Source of the DNA: an uncultured bacterium
GTDB taxonomy: Bacteria; Bacillota; Clostridia; Lachnospirales; Lachnospiraceae
Assembly (NCBI GenBank): GCA_947651225.1
Contig: CANSYK010000009.1
Coordinates: 18,765-82,764, forward strand
Reading direction: 5' to 3'
DNA: 64,000 nucleotides
The stretch's first letter is position 1. Every line of letters begins with the position of its first letter. Below the pieces are notes generated by a model. It was not told the DNA's origin and made no database searches. It worked only from the letters and a program-made list of their open reading frames with translations. Below are positions 28,204 through 39,138 of this stretch, piece by piece. Made by a program: the position numbers and the translations under genes.

Positions 28204-29283
28204 ATGAAAAAAATCGTATTAACAGGCGGCGGCACCGCAGGCCATGTAACACCAAACATTGCACTCATTCCTGAGCTAAAAAAGCAAGGGTATGAGATTC
28301 ATTATATTGGTTCCTATGAAGGAATTGAAAGCAAGCTAATTACCGATTTAGGAATCCCTTACTATGGAATTTCCAGCGGAAAGCTCCGTCGCTATATTGA
28401 TATAAAAAACATGAGTGACCCATTTAAAGTAATCAAAGGCTTACATCAGGCACGCCGTCTTCTGAAAAAAATCAAGCCGGATGTTGTATTCTCTAAAGGA
28501 GGGTTTGTTTCTGTTCCTGTCGTTGTAGCCGCAAAAAGCCGTCGGATTCCCTGCATCATTCACGAATCCGATATGACACCAGGACTTGCAAATAAAATCT
28601 GTATTCCTTGTGCTTCCAGAGTATGTACGAACTTTCCGGAAACCTTAAAACATCTTCCACCACAAAAAGCTGTTCTGACTGGTTCCCCGATTCGTGAAGA
28701 ATTATTCCACGGAGATGCCAAAAAAGGGCTCGCATTTTGTGGATTCGACAACATCAAACCCGTTATCCTGGTAATCGGCGGCAGTCTTGGCGCTGTTGCA
28801 GTTAATAATGCAGTTCGCAGCATCCTCCCAAAACTGCTAAAAAACTATCAGGTCATCCACCTTTGTGGAAAAGATAAAATAGACACATCCTTAAATCACA
28901 CGAAAGGATATGTCCAATTTGAATATATCAAAGAAGAGTTGAGCGATTTAATGGCATCTGCCGATATTATGATTTCCCGTGCCGGCGCCAATGCCATTTG
29001 TGAAATTCTTGCGCTCCGCAAACCAAATATTCTGATTCCACTCTCCGCACAGGCAAGCCGTGGTGATCAGATTTTAAATGCCGCCTCCTTTGAAAAGGCA
29101 GGTTACAGCATTGTCATTCAAGAAGAGGAACTGACGGACGAAAAACTTCTTTCTGCTGTCAGCCAGGCATATGATGACAAGGAAAAATATATCAAAGCTA
29201 TGAAACGAAGCCAGCTTAACAATTCCATTGAAAAAATTGTAGGCCTCATCAACGAAGCAAGCAAAAAGGGGAAAAAGAAATAA
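28204..29283 (+). CDS. murG: UDP-N-acetylglucosamine transferase MurG
   Basis: KKIVLTGGGTAGHVTPNIALIPELKKQGYEIHYIGS, GGSLGAVAVNNAVR, MISRAGANAICEILALRKPNILIPLSAQASRGDQ. Confidence 0.95.
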   Translation: MKKIVLTGGGTAGHVTPNIALIPELKKQGYEIHYIGSYEGIESKLITDLGIPYYGISSGKLRRYIDIKNMSDPFKVIKGLHQARRLLKKIKPDVVFSKGGFVSVPVVVAAKSRRIPCIIHESDMTPGLANKICIPCASRVCTNFPETLKHLPPQKAVLTGSPIREELFHGDAKKGLAFCGFDNIKPVILVIGGSLGAVAVNNAVRSILPKLLKNYQVIHLCGKDKIDTSLNHTKGYVQFEYIKEELSDLMASADIMISRAGANAICEILALRKPNILIPLSAQASRGDQILNAASFEKAGYSIVIQEEELTDEKLLSAVSQAYDDKEKYIKAMKRSQLNNSIEKIVGLINEASKKGKKK

Positions 29284-29424
29284 TCTGTCACTGCTATTGT
29301 TACTATTTGCACCAATATCTTATGAAAGGGAAGCATTCTGATACCAATTATCAAAACACTTCCCTTTATCTTCCCATATACTCAGTAAGCGTGAGCCTGC
29401 CGAAAGAACTGTAGGAAAATAACA

Positions 29425-31083
29425 TCAGCAGAATTTTGCCATAAATGGCTCAATCCGAATTGGCTTGGAATAATAATATCCCTGAATACTATAAATCGGA
29501 TACTGACGGATAAACTCTATCATTTCTTTTGTTTCAAGTCCTTCACAGCAGACATGAACATCTAATTTTCTGGCACAATTTGTAATCGCTTCAACAATCG
29601 CCTGATTGGCTTGATTGGTTTCAATATCCACGATAAAACCTCTGTCAATTTTTATAGTGTTTACCGGAAGCTCACTCAAAAGATTCAAAGAAGAGAATCC
29701 CGTTCCAAAATCATCTACTGCTATCTTAATCCCAACCGCTTTCAAAGCATCAATTTCCTGGCGCAAATACTCCTTTTCCAACTGACGGCAGCGTTCTGTA
29801 AGTTCCAGGCACAAATTTTCCGGCGGATATCCCGTTTCCTTCAAAACAGCTTTTACAGAATCTACAAATCCAACATGAGATAGCTGCGTATATGCTATAT
29901 TAACATTCAAAACAAAATCCGGATAATCCTCCAGAAGTTTTTTTCCCTTTAAAAGCGCTTCCCGGATAATCCAGTTTCCCAGCTCATAAAAACTTGGATC
30001 ATTTTCCAGCCATGGAATGAACATTCCCGGCGGCACCTCACCAAATGGCTCCATATTCCACCGAAGCAATGCCTCTGCCCCTACAAGCTCCTCGCCTGTA
30101 TTGGCGCTGATAATCGGCTGAAAGCAAAGGTAATATCCTTCGCACTGATTGACAATACTTTTCCTCAAAGCATTTAGAACTTCAAGGTTTCTACGGCTAT
30201 TTTCCAGAAGTTGATTGTCAAAATAATACAACTCTCCATTTATCTTCTGCTTCGACTGCTCTAAAGCATGTTTTGCATTTGTCTGTAGCAGATATTCATC
30301 GTATTCACCATGAAAATCAACAACACCGCCTGATATACTAACTGAAATCCTTACATTATCTATAAATAAAGAATGTCTTGCAGCATATTGTATACGGGCA
30401 TAAAAATCTTTTAACTCCTCATTGCCACATTCTGATAAAACACAGGCAAAACGTACTCCATCCATTCTGTATACTTTTCCAAAATCACGAACCATTTCCA
30501 ACAAAATGTTACTCAAACCACGTAACACCTTGTCCCCATAGGAATAACCATAGATTGCGTTAATATCTGAAAAATTGTTGATACCTATCATCAGGACCCT
30601 ACAATGCTCCCCTGCATCTTTCACTTCCTGTATATTTTTCCAAAACTCATAGATATTATATAAATTAGTTACCGCATCAACATTATCAACAATACCATGG
30701 TTAGAAATTGTACCAACAAATAAATCAGGTTCTCCATCCTTTCCATTTAATACAACCCCACGACAAGTACAGGTAACATAATCTCCCTCTACTGTCTTTA
30801 CACGATAATCCAAATCATGCCATTTCTTTTTGCCTGAAAAAACCTCTTCAATATCCTTTTTATACTTTTCCCTATCTGCTGGATGAATACAATCTCCCCA
30901 TATCTCACCTCCGTTTTCAAAATACTCTCCTGGAAGCCCAAACTCCTTGACAGCATTCTGCGACCATCTGGACACACCTGTCTCCATATTACAAACATAA
31001 ATATACCGGCGCCTTGAAGTTTCTGCAAATCCTTCAAATATACGGCTTTCTAACTCTGCCTTATCCAATTCCTCTGTTCTCAC
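29425..31083 (-). CDS. PAS-GGDEF(degenerate)-EAL protein, predicted c-di-GMP phosphodiesterase
   Basis: EALLRW, ELTER, KIAVDDFGTGFSSLNLL; GGDEF site reads DGVRF. Confidence 0.85.
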   Translation of the reverse strand: MRTEELDKAELESRIFEGFAETSRRRYIYVCNMETGVSRWSQNAVKEFGLPGEYFENGGEIWGDCIHPADREKYKKDIEEVFSGKKKWHDLDYRVKTVEGDYVTCTCRGVVLNGKDGEPDLFVGTISNHGIVDNVDAVTNLYNIYEFWKNIQEVKDAGEHCRVLMIGINNFSDINAIYGYSYGDKVLRGLSNILLEMVRDFGKVYRMDGVRFACVLSECGNEELKDFYARIQYAARHSLFIDNVRISVSISGGVVDFHGEYDEYLLQTNAKHALEQSKQKINGELYYFDNQLLENSRRNLEVLNALRKSIVNQCEGYYLCFQPIISANTGEELVGAEALLRWNMEPFGEVPPGMFIPWLENDPSFYELGNWIIREALLKGKKLLEDYPDFVLNVNIAYTQLSHVGFVDSVKAVLKETGYPPENLCLELTERCRQLEKEYLRQEIDALKAVGIKIAVDDFGTGFSSLNLLSELPVNTIKIDRGFIVDIETNQANQAIVEAITNCARKLDVHVCCEGLETKEMIEFIRQYPIYSIQGYYYSKPIRIEPFMAKFC

Positions 31084-31230
31084 ATCATCACCCTCCTCAA
31101 AATATCCTTATAGACTCTTGCTACTCAAATTTTTCATACCTTCTATACTACTACTCCATCCAGCCATATCACTTGCCTGATTTTCAAACACACTCTAAGG
31201 AACTTGCATTTTTAAAAAAAGTGCGCTATA

Positions 31231-31368
31231 TATATAGTAAACGAAAAAACGCTTGCGTTTTGCTTCGTTTACAGCGCCGGATACACGCTGCAAAGCAGCA
31301 TAACTTCCTATGTGTATCCGTGCGCATCCATTATAGTTAACGCATGTATTTTATGCGTTTACTATAAT
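31231..31368 (+). repeat. ~138-bp three-hairpin repeat element, copy 3
   Basis: Near-identical to 8808-8945 in the same orientation. Confidence 0.9.
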
Positions 31369-31393
31369 ATAAACTTCAGAAAGGAGGATTTTT

Positions 31394-31570
31394 ATGAATA
31401 TCCCAAATGATCCTATTATGTTATTAAGTTATATCAATACACAATTGCGCGATTTTTACCCTTCCTTAGATGCCCTTTGTAAAGATCTGAATCTGGAACA
31501 GAAAAATCTTACAGATAAGCTGGCCTCCATTGATTGTCACTACAACAAAGAGCAAAATCAATTCAGATAA
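31394..31570 (+). CDS. DUF4250-type small protein (58 aa, below the ORF-track cutoff)
   Basis: AAGGAGG then MNIPNDPIMLLSYINTQLRDFYPSLDALCKDLNLEQKNLTDKLASIDCHYNKEQNQFR. Confidence 0.8.
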   Translation: MNIPNDPIMLLSYINTQLRDFYPSLDALCKDLNLEQKNLTDKLASIDCHYNKEQNQFR

Positions 31571-31670
31571 CAAAAATCTCACTTCGCAAAATTTCTATTA
31601 CCATGAATAAAGCAATATCCGATCAGCAGGTCTACACTCAAATGTAGAACCGCTGACCGGACATTTTATT

Positions 31671-32135
31671 TTAATATTTAGTTACATTTCCTTCAGAATC
31701 ACGGCTTACCCAGACAGACATGCCAGAACCATGATTGCCAAAAGGCCTTTGATGAAAACCAAACTGCTTATAAAAGGATTCTCTCTCGAAAGCAGACATC
31801 AAACTAATCATAACCGTTTCCCCCTCCAGTACATCTTTCTGAATATAATCCATTGCTCTGGAAATCAGTTCCATGCCAACATGCTTCCCTTGATATCCTG
31901 GTTTCACAATAACGTCAGTGATAAAATATGTATATCCTCCATCACTGACAATCCGCACCATCCCAACTGGCTGTTCCCCTGACATTGCCACACAGAGGTA
32001 AAAAGAATTTCCCAATGCAATTGCCGCACGCTTTTGAGTAAGCTGAATCCAGTCAACCGACTTTCTTAAGGCATTATATGCTTCTACTGAAATATTATTT
32101 GTATATGTAATCTCTTCTTGCCTGTTGTCTGACAT
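31671..32135 (-). CDS. GNAT-family N-acetyltransferase
   Basis: YFITDVIVKPGYQGKHVGMELISRAMDYIQK. Confidence 0.85.
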   Translation of the reverse strand: MSDNRQEEITYTNNISVEAYNALRKSVDWIQLTQKRAAIALGNSFYLCVAMSGEQPVGMVRIVSDGGYTYFITDVIVKPGYQGKHVGMELISRAMDYIQKDVLEGETVMISLMSAFERESFYKQFGFHQRPFGNHGSGMSVWVSRDSEGNVTKY

Positions 32136-32156
32136 ATTGTTTCCTCAATTCCTATT

Positions 32157-33899
32157 TTACATAGAGAAATATTCAATTTCATTCTCTAATGTTTCTGAAA
32201 TTTCTGTTAAATCATGTGCTGCCTCCGCAAGCAGGTTCATAGTAGCATTTAACTCCTGCATCGCCGCTGTCGTTTCCTCAGTAGATGCCGCATTCTGCTC
32301 AGAAATCGCAGAAAGATTACTGATTACATCAACAACCTTAGAACGTGCCTCATCACACACATCTGTCTGCTCTTTAATACCACTGGTTTCATCTCTGGAA
32401 ACGCCAATCCCTTTACTTACATCATCAAGCTGGCTCTTTGTCTGATCTAACTTTGACTGCTGCTCATTGACAATCTGCTCTACTTCACTCATGACCTTCA
32501 CAGTCCTCTCTGAATCAGCCAAGAGTTCTTCGATAATTCCTGCAACCTTCTGAGCAGATTCATTGGACTGCTCTGCAAGCTTCTGAATCTGATTTGCAAC
32601 AACTGCAAACCCTTTTCCCTGCTCACCAGCCCTTGCCGCTTCAATCGTAGCATTCAAAGACAACAGATTGGTTTCTTCTGCAATAGAAGTGATAATTTCA
32701 ATCGCTTCACCAATTTTCTGTGCGGACTCATTTGTCGCATTTACCTGCTTTCCAATCCGGGAAACCGCTGCCATCGTTTTATCATTAGAAGAACTCAAAT
32801 CCTGTATAATCTCTGTAGACTTATCTCCAGCATATTTTAATTCCTCAGAGGTCGTGTCTAAAGTTCTCACACTCCTTACAATTTTGCCAATAATGTCCCC
32901 CATATTATTAATCTGGGAAGATGCTGTCTCAATATCATCTGCCTGCGAAATAGCTCCTTTTGAAATATCTTCTACTGCATGGCTGATGTCATCTGCCGTT
33001 GAACTGGACTGTGATGCCATAGAACTTAAATTTTTACCAGAATCCAACAGGGTATTGGCAGAATCCTTTACTTTAGCAAGCACATAAACCAACTGCTCCC
33101 GAAGCTCCTTTACCTCTCTTGCAATCAGCCCCAGCTCATCGCCACGATTTAGAACTTTCTGATTAATTCTTGATTTCAAGTCGCCTGTCGCCAGTTCAGC
33201 AACTACCTTGCCCGTTTCCATCAGACCATTCCTTATAGTAAGAACAACCAAAATGATAAAGACCACAGCAACCACTGTGACAACAATTGCAACACCAAAT
33301 AAAGTAATCTCTTTTTGCCTGATAAAAGAATCTACTGATGCCGATGGAACCCCTGCAAATACAATACCAACAATTGTTCCATCTGCATTTTCCAATGGTT
33401 TATAATAAGCATAATAGGTAATATCATTAATCACAATATCATATGCCTCATAAGTCCCCCCTTTTTCGACTACCGCATTATACACATCCTCGCTTGCAGC
33501 TGACCCTATAAGACGTTCTCCCGTCTCTCCATCAAAGATAGTTGTTACACGGCGTGTATCATCAAAAAAGATTGTAAACTCTTCATCACCTTCCACCAGG
33601 GCGTCCAGAACTTCCATATGCTCTGACAGATTATAACTTCCCTTTAAAAGATTCCCCTGATCATCCAGTGTATAATCCCCATCATCCAGTACGTTTAATG
33701 TACCTTCAATACATGTTGTAATAGCCTGCAGCTTGCTGACTACTTCTGCCCTCATGCCTGACTGTATACTGTTTCCTCCAACAACGACTGCCGCAATAGC
33801 AAGTATAATAAGCGGGAGCAATGCCATCAAAGTAATTTTCCAAACTAGCGAGAAACGAAGTTCTTTTTTCTTAACTTTCTCTTCTTTCTTTGTTCCCAT
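32157..33899 (-). CDS. Methyl-accepting chemotaxis protein
   Basis: TM-extracellular sensor-TM-HAMP; [47 protein letters not shown]. Confidence 0.95.
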   Translation of the reverse strand: MGTKKEEKVKKKELRFSLVWKITLMALLPLIILAIAAVVVGGNSIQSGMRAEVVSKLQAITTCIEGTLNVLDDGDYTLDDQGNLLKGSYNLSEHMEVLDALVEGDEEFTIFFDDTRRVTTIFDGETGERLIGSAASEDVYNAVVEKGGTYEAYDIVINDITYYAYYKPLENADGTIVGIVFAGVPSASVDSFIRQKEITLFGVAIVVTVVAVVFIILVVLTIRNGLMETGKVVAELATGDLKSRINQKVLNRGDELGLIAREVKELREQLVYVLAKVKDSANTLLDSGKNLSSMASQSSSTADDISHAVEDISKGAISQADDIETASSQINNMGDIIGKIVRSVRTLDTTSEELKYAGDKSTEIIQDLSSSNDKTMAAVSRIGKQVNATNESAQKIGEAIEIITSIAEETNLLSLNATIEAARAGEQGKGFAVVANQIQKLAEQSNESAQKVAGIIEELLADSERTVKVMSEVEQIVNEQQSKLDQTKSQLDDVSKGIGVSRDETSGIKEQTDVCDEARSKVVDVISNLSAISEQNAASTEETTAAMQELNATMNLLAEAAHDLTEISETLENEIEYFSM

Positions 33900-34331
33900 A
33901 ACTTATCCTCCATTTCCTTTTATATTCTCTTAACCTTTATCCACCGTCTCACACACTATAAAGTGTACCATATTTTCGCAAAATTGTCTATTTAATTCAC
34001 AAGAATAAACAGAATAAATGGTTACTGTCCACTCCGTTACCAGTAACAGCAGCGTTTTCAACGCTGTATGCACACATTTTGCAAAATTCATGCAAAATGG
34101 CGCCGCAAAACTTGTACTTTTGGCATAAAACATGCCAAAAATCCTCGAATTCGATCAATGTGTGAATAGCAACAAGAAATGTTACTATTTACGACTGGTT
34201 TTAGAAAATTTTTTCCTTTTTCTTTTGTCCTTTATCATAAACTGCGCAGCAGCGGCATAAAATACAATCAGAGTAATCAAGTTGTCTATTGTTATTTAAC
34301 TGTCTATTACAAACAGGAAAGGTGAGAGCAT

Positions 34332-35936
34332 ATGGAATTGTCAACACGCAACATACGGACGCATGGAACTCTCTGCAGAAGCGACATGCAAATTACACTG
34401 GAAGATGATGTCAATGTCCCTGATACCAAACCAGATATTGACCAACTAATAAAAACACAGGGAGAAATACAGATTACTTCCATCACTCCCACCGATGGGA
34501 AAGTAACATTACATGGCAATCTGTCCTTTTCCCTGCTTTACATTACAACAGAAGATATACGTCCAGTACATAATATGAAAGGACAAATCCCAATCAATGA
34601 AACAATTAACATGGATGGCCTGCTGCCAGAACGTGAAGTAATGTGCCACTTTGACCTGGAGGACTGTCAGACCAATCTGATTAATTCCAGAAAAGTCAGC
34701 ATCCGCGCCATCGTCAGTTTCCACTGCTGCCAGGAAGATGAGAAAGAAGTCGCAGCAGGTGTCGATATTATCTCTTCAGAGGCTTCTCGTGCTGATATGG
34801 AACAACTTTCTCCTCCTGAGGGACTTCACCGCCGTTTCAGCCAGTTTGCGCTGACACAGCTTGTAGACCAGAAAAAAGATGTTTTCCGTATTAAAGACGA
34901 AACAAACCTTCCAAAAGGAAAACCAAATATTGACACTGTTTTATATTATGAAATGACACCACAGAATCTACAGAGCAGAATCGTAGAAGATGGAATCCGC
35001 TTTGTAGGGGATTTGCAGCTTTTTTTGCTGTATATTCCAGAAAACGAGGAACGGCACCTGGAATATATTGAAACAGAGTTTCCATTTGACGGAGTTGTTC
35101 CCTGCAGCAATTGCAATGAAGATATGATTTCAGATGTTGAAATATTAAATTCCGAAAAGGAAATTGAAGTCAAACCAGATGAAGATGGTGAAAACCGCAT
35201 TTTGGAACTGGAATTGAACCTAAATCTGCGTTTGAAATTTTATCAGGATGAAACCTTTGACTATCTGGAAGATGCCTACTCTACTGCCTGTACTTTAGAA
35301 CTTGGCCGTCAGGATGTTGTTGCAACAAAACTTTTGATGAAAAACCAAAGTGTTGTGCGGGTATCTGACAGAATCCATGTCACCCAGGATACCGATACGA
35401 TTCTGCAAATCTGCAATGCTACTGGAACAATCCAGATTGATGAACAGGAAATCGTAGAAAATGGAATATCACTGGAAGGCGTTGTAGAACTAGAAATCCT
35501 ATATATCACAGAAAACGATGATCGCCCGCTTTCCGTAGCAAAAGGTACGATTCCATTTACACATACAATCGAAATACGAGGGATTTCACCAGAAGACGAC
35601 TATGAGCTACAGTCTACCATTAACCAAATCAGTGTAATCATGTTGGACAGTCAGGAAATAGAAGCAAAAATCATTTTAAATCTCTGTGCCTTTGTCTTTA
35701 CACACAATACCCAGCAGATTATCACTCAAATTCAGGAACAGCCTTTAGATATGGAATACCTTCAGTCAATGCCAGGGCTGGTTGGATTTATTGCTGAAAA
35801 GGAAGGCTCCCTCTGGAATATCGCAAAAGAATATAATACAACTGTAGAAAATATTATGCAGCTTAATCAACTTGACCATGACCAGGTACGGCCTGGAGAC
35901 CGTCTCTTGCTTTTAAAGCAGATTGATGGGATTTAA
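34332..35936 (+). CDS. DUF3794 (SPOCS) + C-terminal LysM protein, SipL-like
   Basis: Repeated SPOCS-like modules; C-terminal EGSLWNIAKEYNTTVENIMQLNQLDHDQVRPGDRLLLL (LysM). Confidence 0.82.
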   Translation: MELSTRNIRTHGTLCRSDMQITLEDDVNVPDTKPDIDQLIKTQGEIQITSITPTDGKVTLHGNLSFSLLYITTEDIRPVHNMKGQIPINETINMDGLLPEREVMCHFDLEDCQTNLINSRKVSIRAIVSFHCCQEDEKEVAAGVDIISSEASRADMEQLSPPEGLHRRFSQFALTQLVDQKKDVFRIKDETNLPKGKPNIDTVLYYEMTPQNLQSRIVEDGIRFVGDLQLFLLYIPENEERHLEYIETEFPFDGVVPCSNCNEDMISDVEILNSEKEIEVKPDEDGENRILELELNLNLRLKFYQDETFDYLEDAYSTACTLELGRQDVVATKLLMKNQSVVRVSDRIHVTQDTDTILQICNATGTIQIDEQEIVENGISLEGVVELEILYITENDDRPLSVAKGTIPFTHTIEIRGISPEDDYELQSTINQISVIMLDSQEIEAKIILNLCAFVFTHNTQQIITQIQEQPLDMEYLQSMPGLVGFIAEKEGSLWNIAKEYNTTVENIMQLNQLDHDQVRPGDRLLLLKQIDGI

Positions 35937-36005
35937 CTTAAAACCATCATCGGCTGCAGACAAAAGAATTTACGTTTTCCAAAATTTCTCCTGTTATGAG
36001 CCAAT

Positions 36006-36037
36006 AAGGCACCGCCATAAAATAAGTGGTGCCTTTT
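36006..36037. terminator. Rho-independent terminator
   Basis: AAGGCACCGCCATAAAATAAGTGGTGCCTTTT between convergent genes. Confidence 0.6.
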
Positions 36038-36058
36038 CTTATGGCTACTTTATTTTCA

Positions 36059-37102
36059 CTATTTAATCTCTTTAATCCAACCTTCTGGCGCATCAATCTG
36101 CCCCATCTGAATTCCTGTCAGTGTATCACGAAGTTTGGTAATAACTGGTCCCATTTCTGTACAGCCATTTGCAAACTTTATTTCTTTTCCATGGTCATTC
36201 ACACAGCCAACTGGTGAAATAACTGCTGCTGTACCGCAAAGTCCACACTCAACAAACTCTGGAACTTCCTCAAACAACACTTCTCTTTCTTCTACCTCAA
36301 GACCAAGGTAATCTTTCGCAACGGTCATAAGCGAACGCCTTGTAATAGAAGGCAGGATACTGCCTGACTTCGGGGTAACAATTTTCTGATCCTTAGTAAC
36401 AAACAAGAAATTTGCACCACCCGTTTCCTCTACCTTTGTACGAGTAGCAGCATCCAAATACATATTCTCATCGAAGCCTTTTTCGTGCGCATCCACAATC
36501 GCATACAGGCTCATTGCATAATTAAGGCCTGCCTTAATATGTCCTGTTCCATTTGGAGCTGCACGGTCTAAATCACTGACACGGATTGTAATTGGCTTTA
36601 CACCACCCTTAAAATATGGTCCTACAGGTGTCGCAAACAAACGAAACTGATATTCATTTGCCGGCTTTACACCAATAATCGCATCCGAGCCAAACATATA
36701 TGGGCGAAGATACAAAGTAGCCCCAGAACCATATGGTGGTACATAGTCCATGTTTGCCTTTACTGTCTGTACAACAGCATCCACAAAACGATCTTTCGGA
36801 AAAGCCGGCATCTCCAGTCTCCTTGCAGAATCCACCATACGCTCTGCATTCAGGTCAGGCCGGAAGCAGACAACCCGTCCATCCACTGTTGTATACGCCT
36901 TTAATCCTTCAAAAATTGTCTGTGCATACTGTAATACACAAGCACATTCGCTTATTGTAACGGTACTGTCCTCAATCAAAGCACCTTCATCCCATGCCCC
37001 ATTTTTATAATTAGAAACATATCGCTTATCCGTTTCCATATAGCTAAAACCAATATTACTCCAATCGATGTCCTTTTTTGCCATATCACTACTTCCTTTC
37101 AT
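36059..37102 (-). CDS. ilvE: Branched-chain amino acid aminotransferase
   Basis: QTIFEGLKAYTTVDGRVVCFRPDLNAERM, GHIKAGLNYAMSL, VEECGLCGTAAVISPVG-like C-terminus. Confidence 0.93.
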   Translation of the reverse strand: MKGSSDMAKKDIDWSNIGFSYMETDKRYVSNYKNGAWDEGALIEDSTVTISECACVLQYAQTIFEGLKAYTTVDGRVVCFRPDLNAERMVDSARRLEMPAFPKDRFVDAVVQTVKANMDYVPPYGSGATLYLRPYMFGSDAIIGVKPANEYQFRLFATPVGPYFKGGVKPITIRVSDLDRAAPNGTGHIKAGLNYAMSLYAIVDAHEKGFDENMYLDAATRTKVEETGGANFLFVTKDQKIVTPKSGSILPSITRRSLMTVAKDYLGLEVEEREVLFEEVPEFVECGLCGTAAVISPVGCVNDHGKEIKFANGCTEMGPVITKLRDTLTGIQMGQIDAPEGWIKEIK

Positions 37103-37147
37103 ACTAAACTACTTATAGTTTACCTCTTGAATATCGCAGTGTCAATG

Positions 37148-37576
37148 CTAATCTTCAATCTGGCTGATACGGTTTTTGTGTCTTTCATCATTGGAAAACT
37201 CAGTATGTAAAAAAACATCAACGATTTTCAATGCCAACCCTGGACCAACTACCCTCGCTCCCATCGCAAGAATATTAGCATCATTATGCTCTCTGGTCGC
37301 TTGGGCACTAAAAGTATCATGGCATAACGCCGCACGAATTCCTTTTACCTTATTTGCCGCAATCGAAATTCCAATTCCTGTTCCACAGATTAAAATTCCT
37401 CTGTCACATTCCCCTGATACAATTGCCTTTGCAACTTTTTGGGCATAGACCGGATAATCGCAGGATTTTTCACTGTCACAGCCATAATCTCTGTAATCCA
37501 GATTCTGCTCCTTCAAATATTGAATTACCTCCTGCTTTAAAGCATAACCTCCATGGTCACTTCCTAATGCAATCAT
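37148..37576 (-). CDS. rpiB: Ribose-5-phosphate isomerase B
   Basis: MIALGSDHGGYALKQEV, GILICGTGIGISIAANKVKGIRAALCHD. Confidence 0.94.
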   Translation of the reverse strand: MIALGSDHGGYALKQEVIQYLKEQNLDYRDYGCDSEKSCDYPVYAQKVAKAIVSGECDRGILICGTGIGISIAANKVKGIRAALCHDTFSAQATREHNDANILAMGARVVGPGLALKIVDVFLHTEFSNDERHKNRISQIED

Positions 37577-37624
37577 TTTTTCTTCTCCTCCTCTTTTTCC
37601 TACCTAAATCTCTTTGCGTAATTC

Positions 37625-38068
37625 CTACAGTTTCTCTATCACCTTATTAACACGCAATACCAATTCTTCAAAACATTCTTTATACTTCTCATCCTCTCCA
37701 CTGCTTGGAACAATAAGATCTGTATCTTCCCCTACAAATTCTCCTATAGTATAAACATTATTTTCATGTTCAAACTCTTCAATCAGCTTCACCTTTTCGC
37801 TTAATGTCATAGTCAGAATCAATGAATCTTCTGTCAAATCCTCCTTTTTAAGCTGTCTGGACTGATTGTGCCCACTTATATCAAAATCATTCTTTGTCAA
37901 TAACAAATTACACTTTGGATTAATCGGTTCCTCAAATAAAACCACCAGACCTCTTGAAATCCCTTTCGGCATCCAGTCTGGTGCATTATGCTGGTAAATT
38001 CCCTCTGCAATCGGGCTTAAAAATGTATTTGTCGTACAAACAAACAGAACCTGATCATAATCTTTCAT
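37625..38068 (-). CDS. YwlE/low-molecular-weight protein phosphatase-like protein, degenerate P-loop
   Basis: VLFVCTTNTFLSPIAEGIY at the P-loop position (canonical CxxNxCRS); sits between Sua5-like and RpiB genes as in ywlC-ywlE-ywlF. Confidence 0.75.
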   Translation of the reverse strand: MKDYDQVLFVCTTNTFLSPIAEGIYQHNAPDWMPKGISRGLVVLFEEPINPKCNLLLTKNDFDISGHNQSRQLKKEDLTEDSLILTMTLSEKVKLIEEFEHENNVYTIGEFVGEDTDLIVPSSGEDEKYKECFEELVLRVNKVIEKL

Positions 38069-38080
38069 ATTCGTACCTCT

Positions 38081-39136
38081 CTATACTTTAATCCGATGGT
38101 AGCCTGCCGCCTTGAGCATTCGGTTCATAATAGCCTGTCCTAATGTATCTTCTGCGAAACTTTCCGCATAAATATATTCTGCTCCAATCGCATCCATCTG
38201 TCGCAGTATGTCATACAAACCCGCAGCTATGGAACCTTCACTCTTTCTGGACCCAATGCTGTATACTCTACTACAGTTATACCTTTCTTTTGACTCCTCT
38301 GTTGCAATCACAGCAGTCTTCTTCTGTTCCTTTTCCTGTTCTTTCACCAGCACATTTATTTTTTCTGTTACTGCCGCCAAATCTCCCTCCACAATCGTCA
38401 TTTGCCCTCGTGGTGCATAATGCCGGTATTTCATACCAGGTGCTTTTGCCACTATATTTTTATCTGGTGAGACAGCAACTATTGCTGGATCTGTCAAAAC
38501 GCTGCCAATTACCCCTTTCACCATATCCTCTGTAATATATCCCGGTCTTAAAATAACCGGAATCTCTTCTGTCATATCAATAATTGTAGATTCAATTCCA
38601 ATTCCTACCGGACCACCATCCAGTATCATATCAATTCTTCCATCCATGTCTTCTATTACGTGTTCTGCCCTTGTCGGACTTGGACGCCCAGAACGATTCG
38701 CACTAGGCGCCGCTATATATACCTTAGAACACCGAATCAACGCTCGTGCCACTGGATGTGACGGCATACGCACAGCAACGGTATTCAGTCCGCCAGTAGT
38801 AGACAATGGCACATTTTCTTTTTTGGGAAAAATCATCGTAAGGGGTCCCGGCCAAAATGCTTTTGCCAACTCTAATGTTTTTTTGTTAACCGACAATGCC
38901 ACATCATACAAATCTTCCATATCAGCAATATGAACAATTAATGGATTATCGGAAGGCCTGCCTTTTGCATGGTAAATTTTATCGGACGCCTCTGCCGAAA
39001 GCGCATTTCCTCCCAATCCATACACCGTTTCCGTAGGAAAAGCGACAAGTCCGCCTGTCTGCAGAATCTGACATGCCTTCTGTAACTCAATATCCTGAAA
39101 ATACTCTGGATCTATTTTCTTCACCACTGTTTCCAT
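38081..39136 (-). CDS. L-threonylcarbamoyladenylate synthase (Sua5/YwlC type)
   Basis: GGLVAFPTETVYGLGGNALS, KGRPSDNPLIVHI, AAPSANRSGRPSPTRAEHV; Sua5-type C-terminus. Confidence 0.93.
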   Translation of the reverse strand: METVVKKIDPEYFQDIELQKACQILQTGGLVAFPTETVYGLGGNALSAEASDKIYHAKGRPSDNPLIVHIADMEDLYDVALSVNKKTLELAKAFWPGPLTMIFPKKENVPLSTTGGLNTVAVRMPSHPVARALIRCSKVYIAAPSANRSGRPSPTRAEHVIEDMDGRIDMILDGGPVGIGIESTIIDMTEEIPVILRPGYITEDMVKGVIGSVLTDPAIVAVSPDKNIVAKAPGMKYRHYAPRGQMTIVEGDLAAVTEKINVLVKEQEKEQKKTAVIATEESKERYNCSRVYSIGSRKSEGSIAAGLYDILRQMDAIGAEYIYAESFAEDTLGQAIMNRMLKAAGYHRIKV

Positions 39137-39138
39137 GA

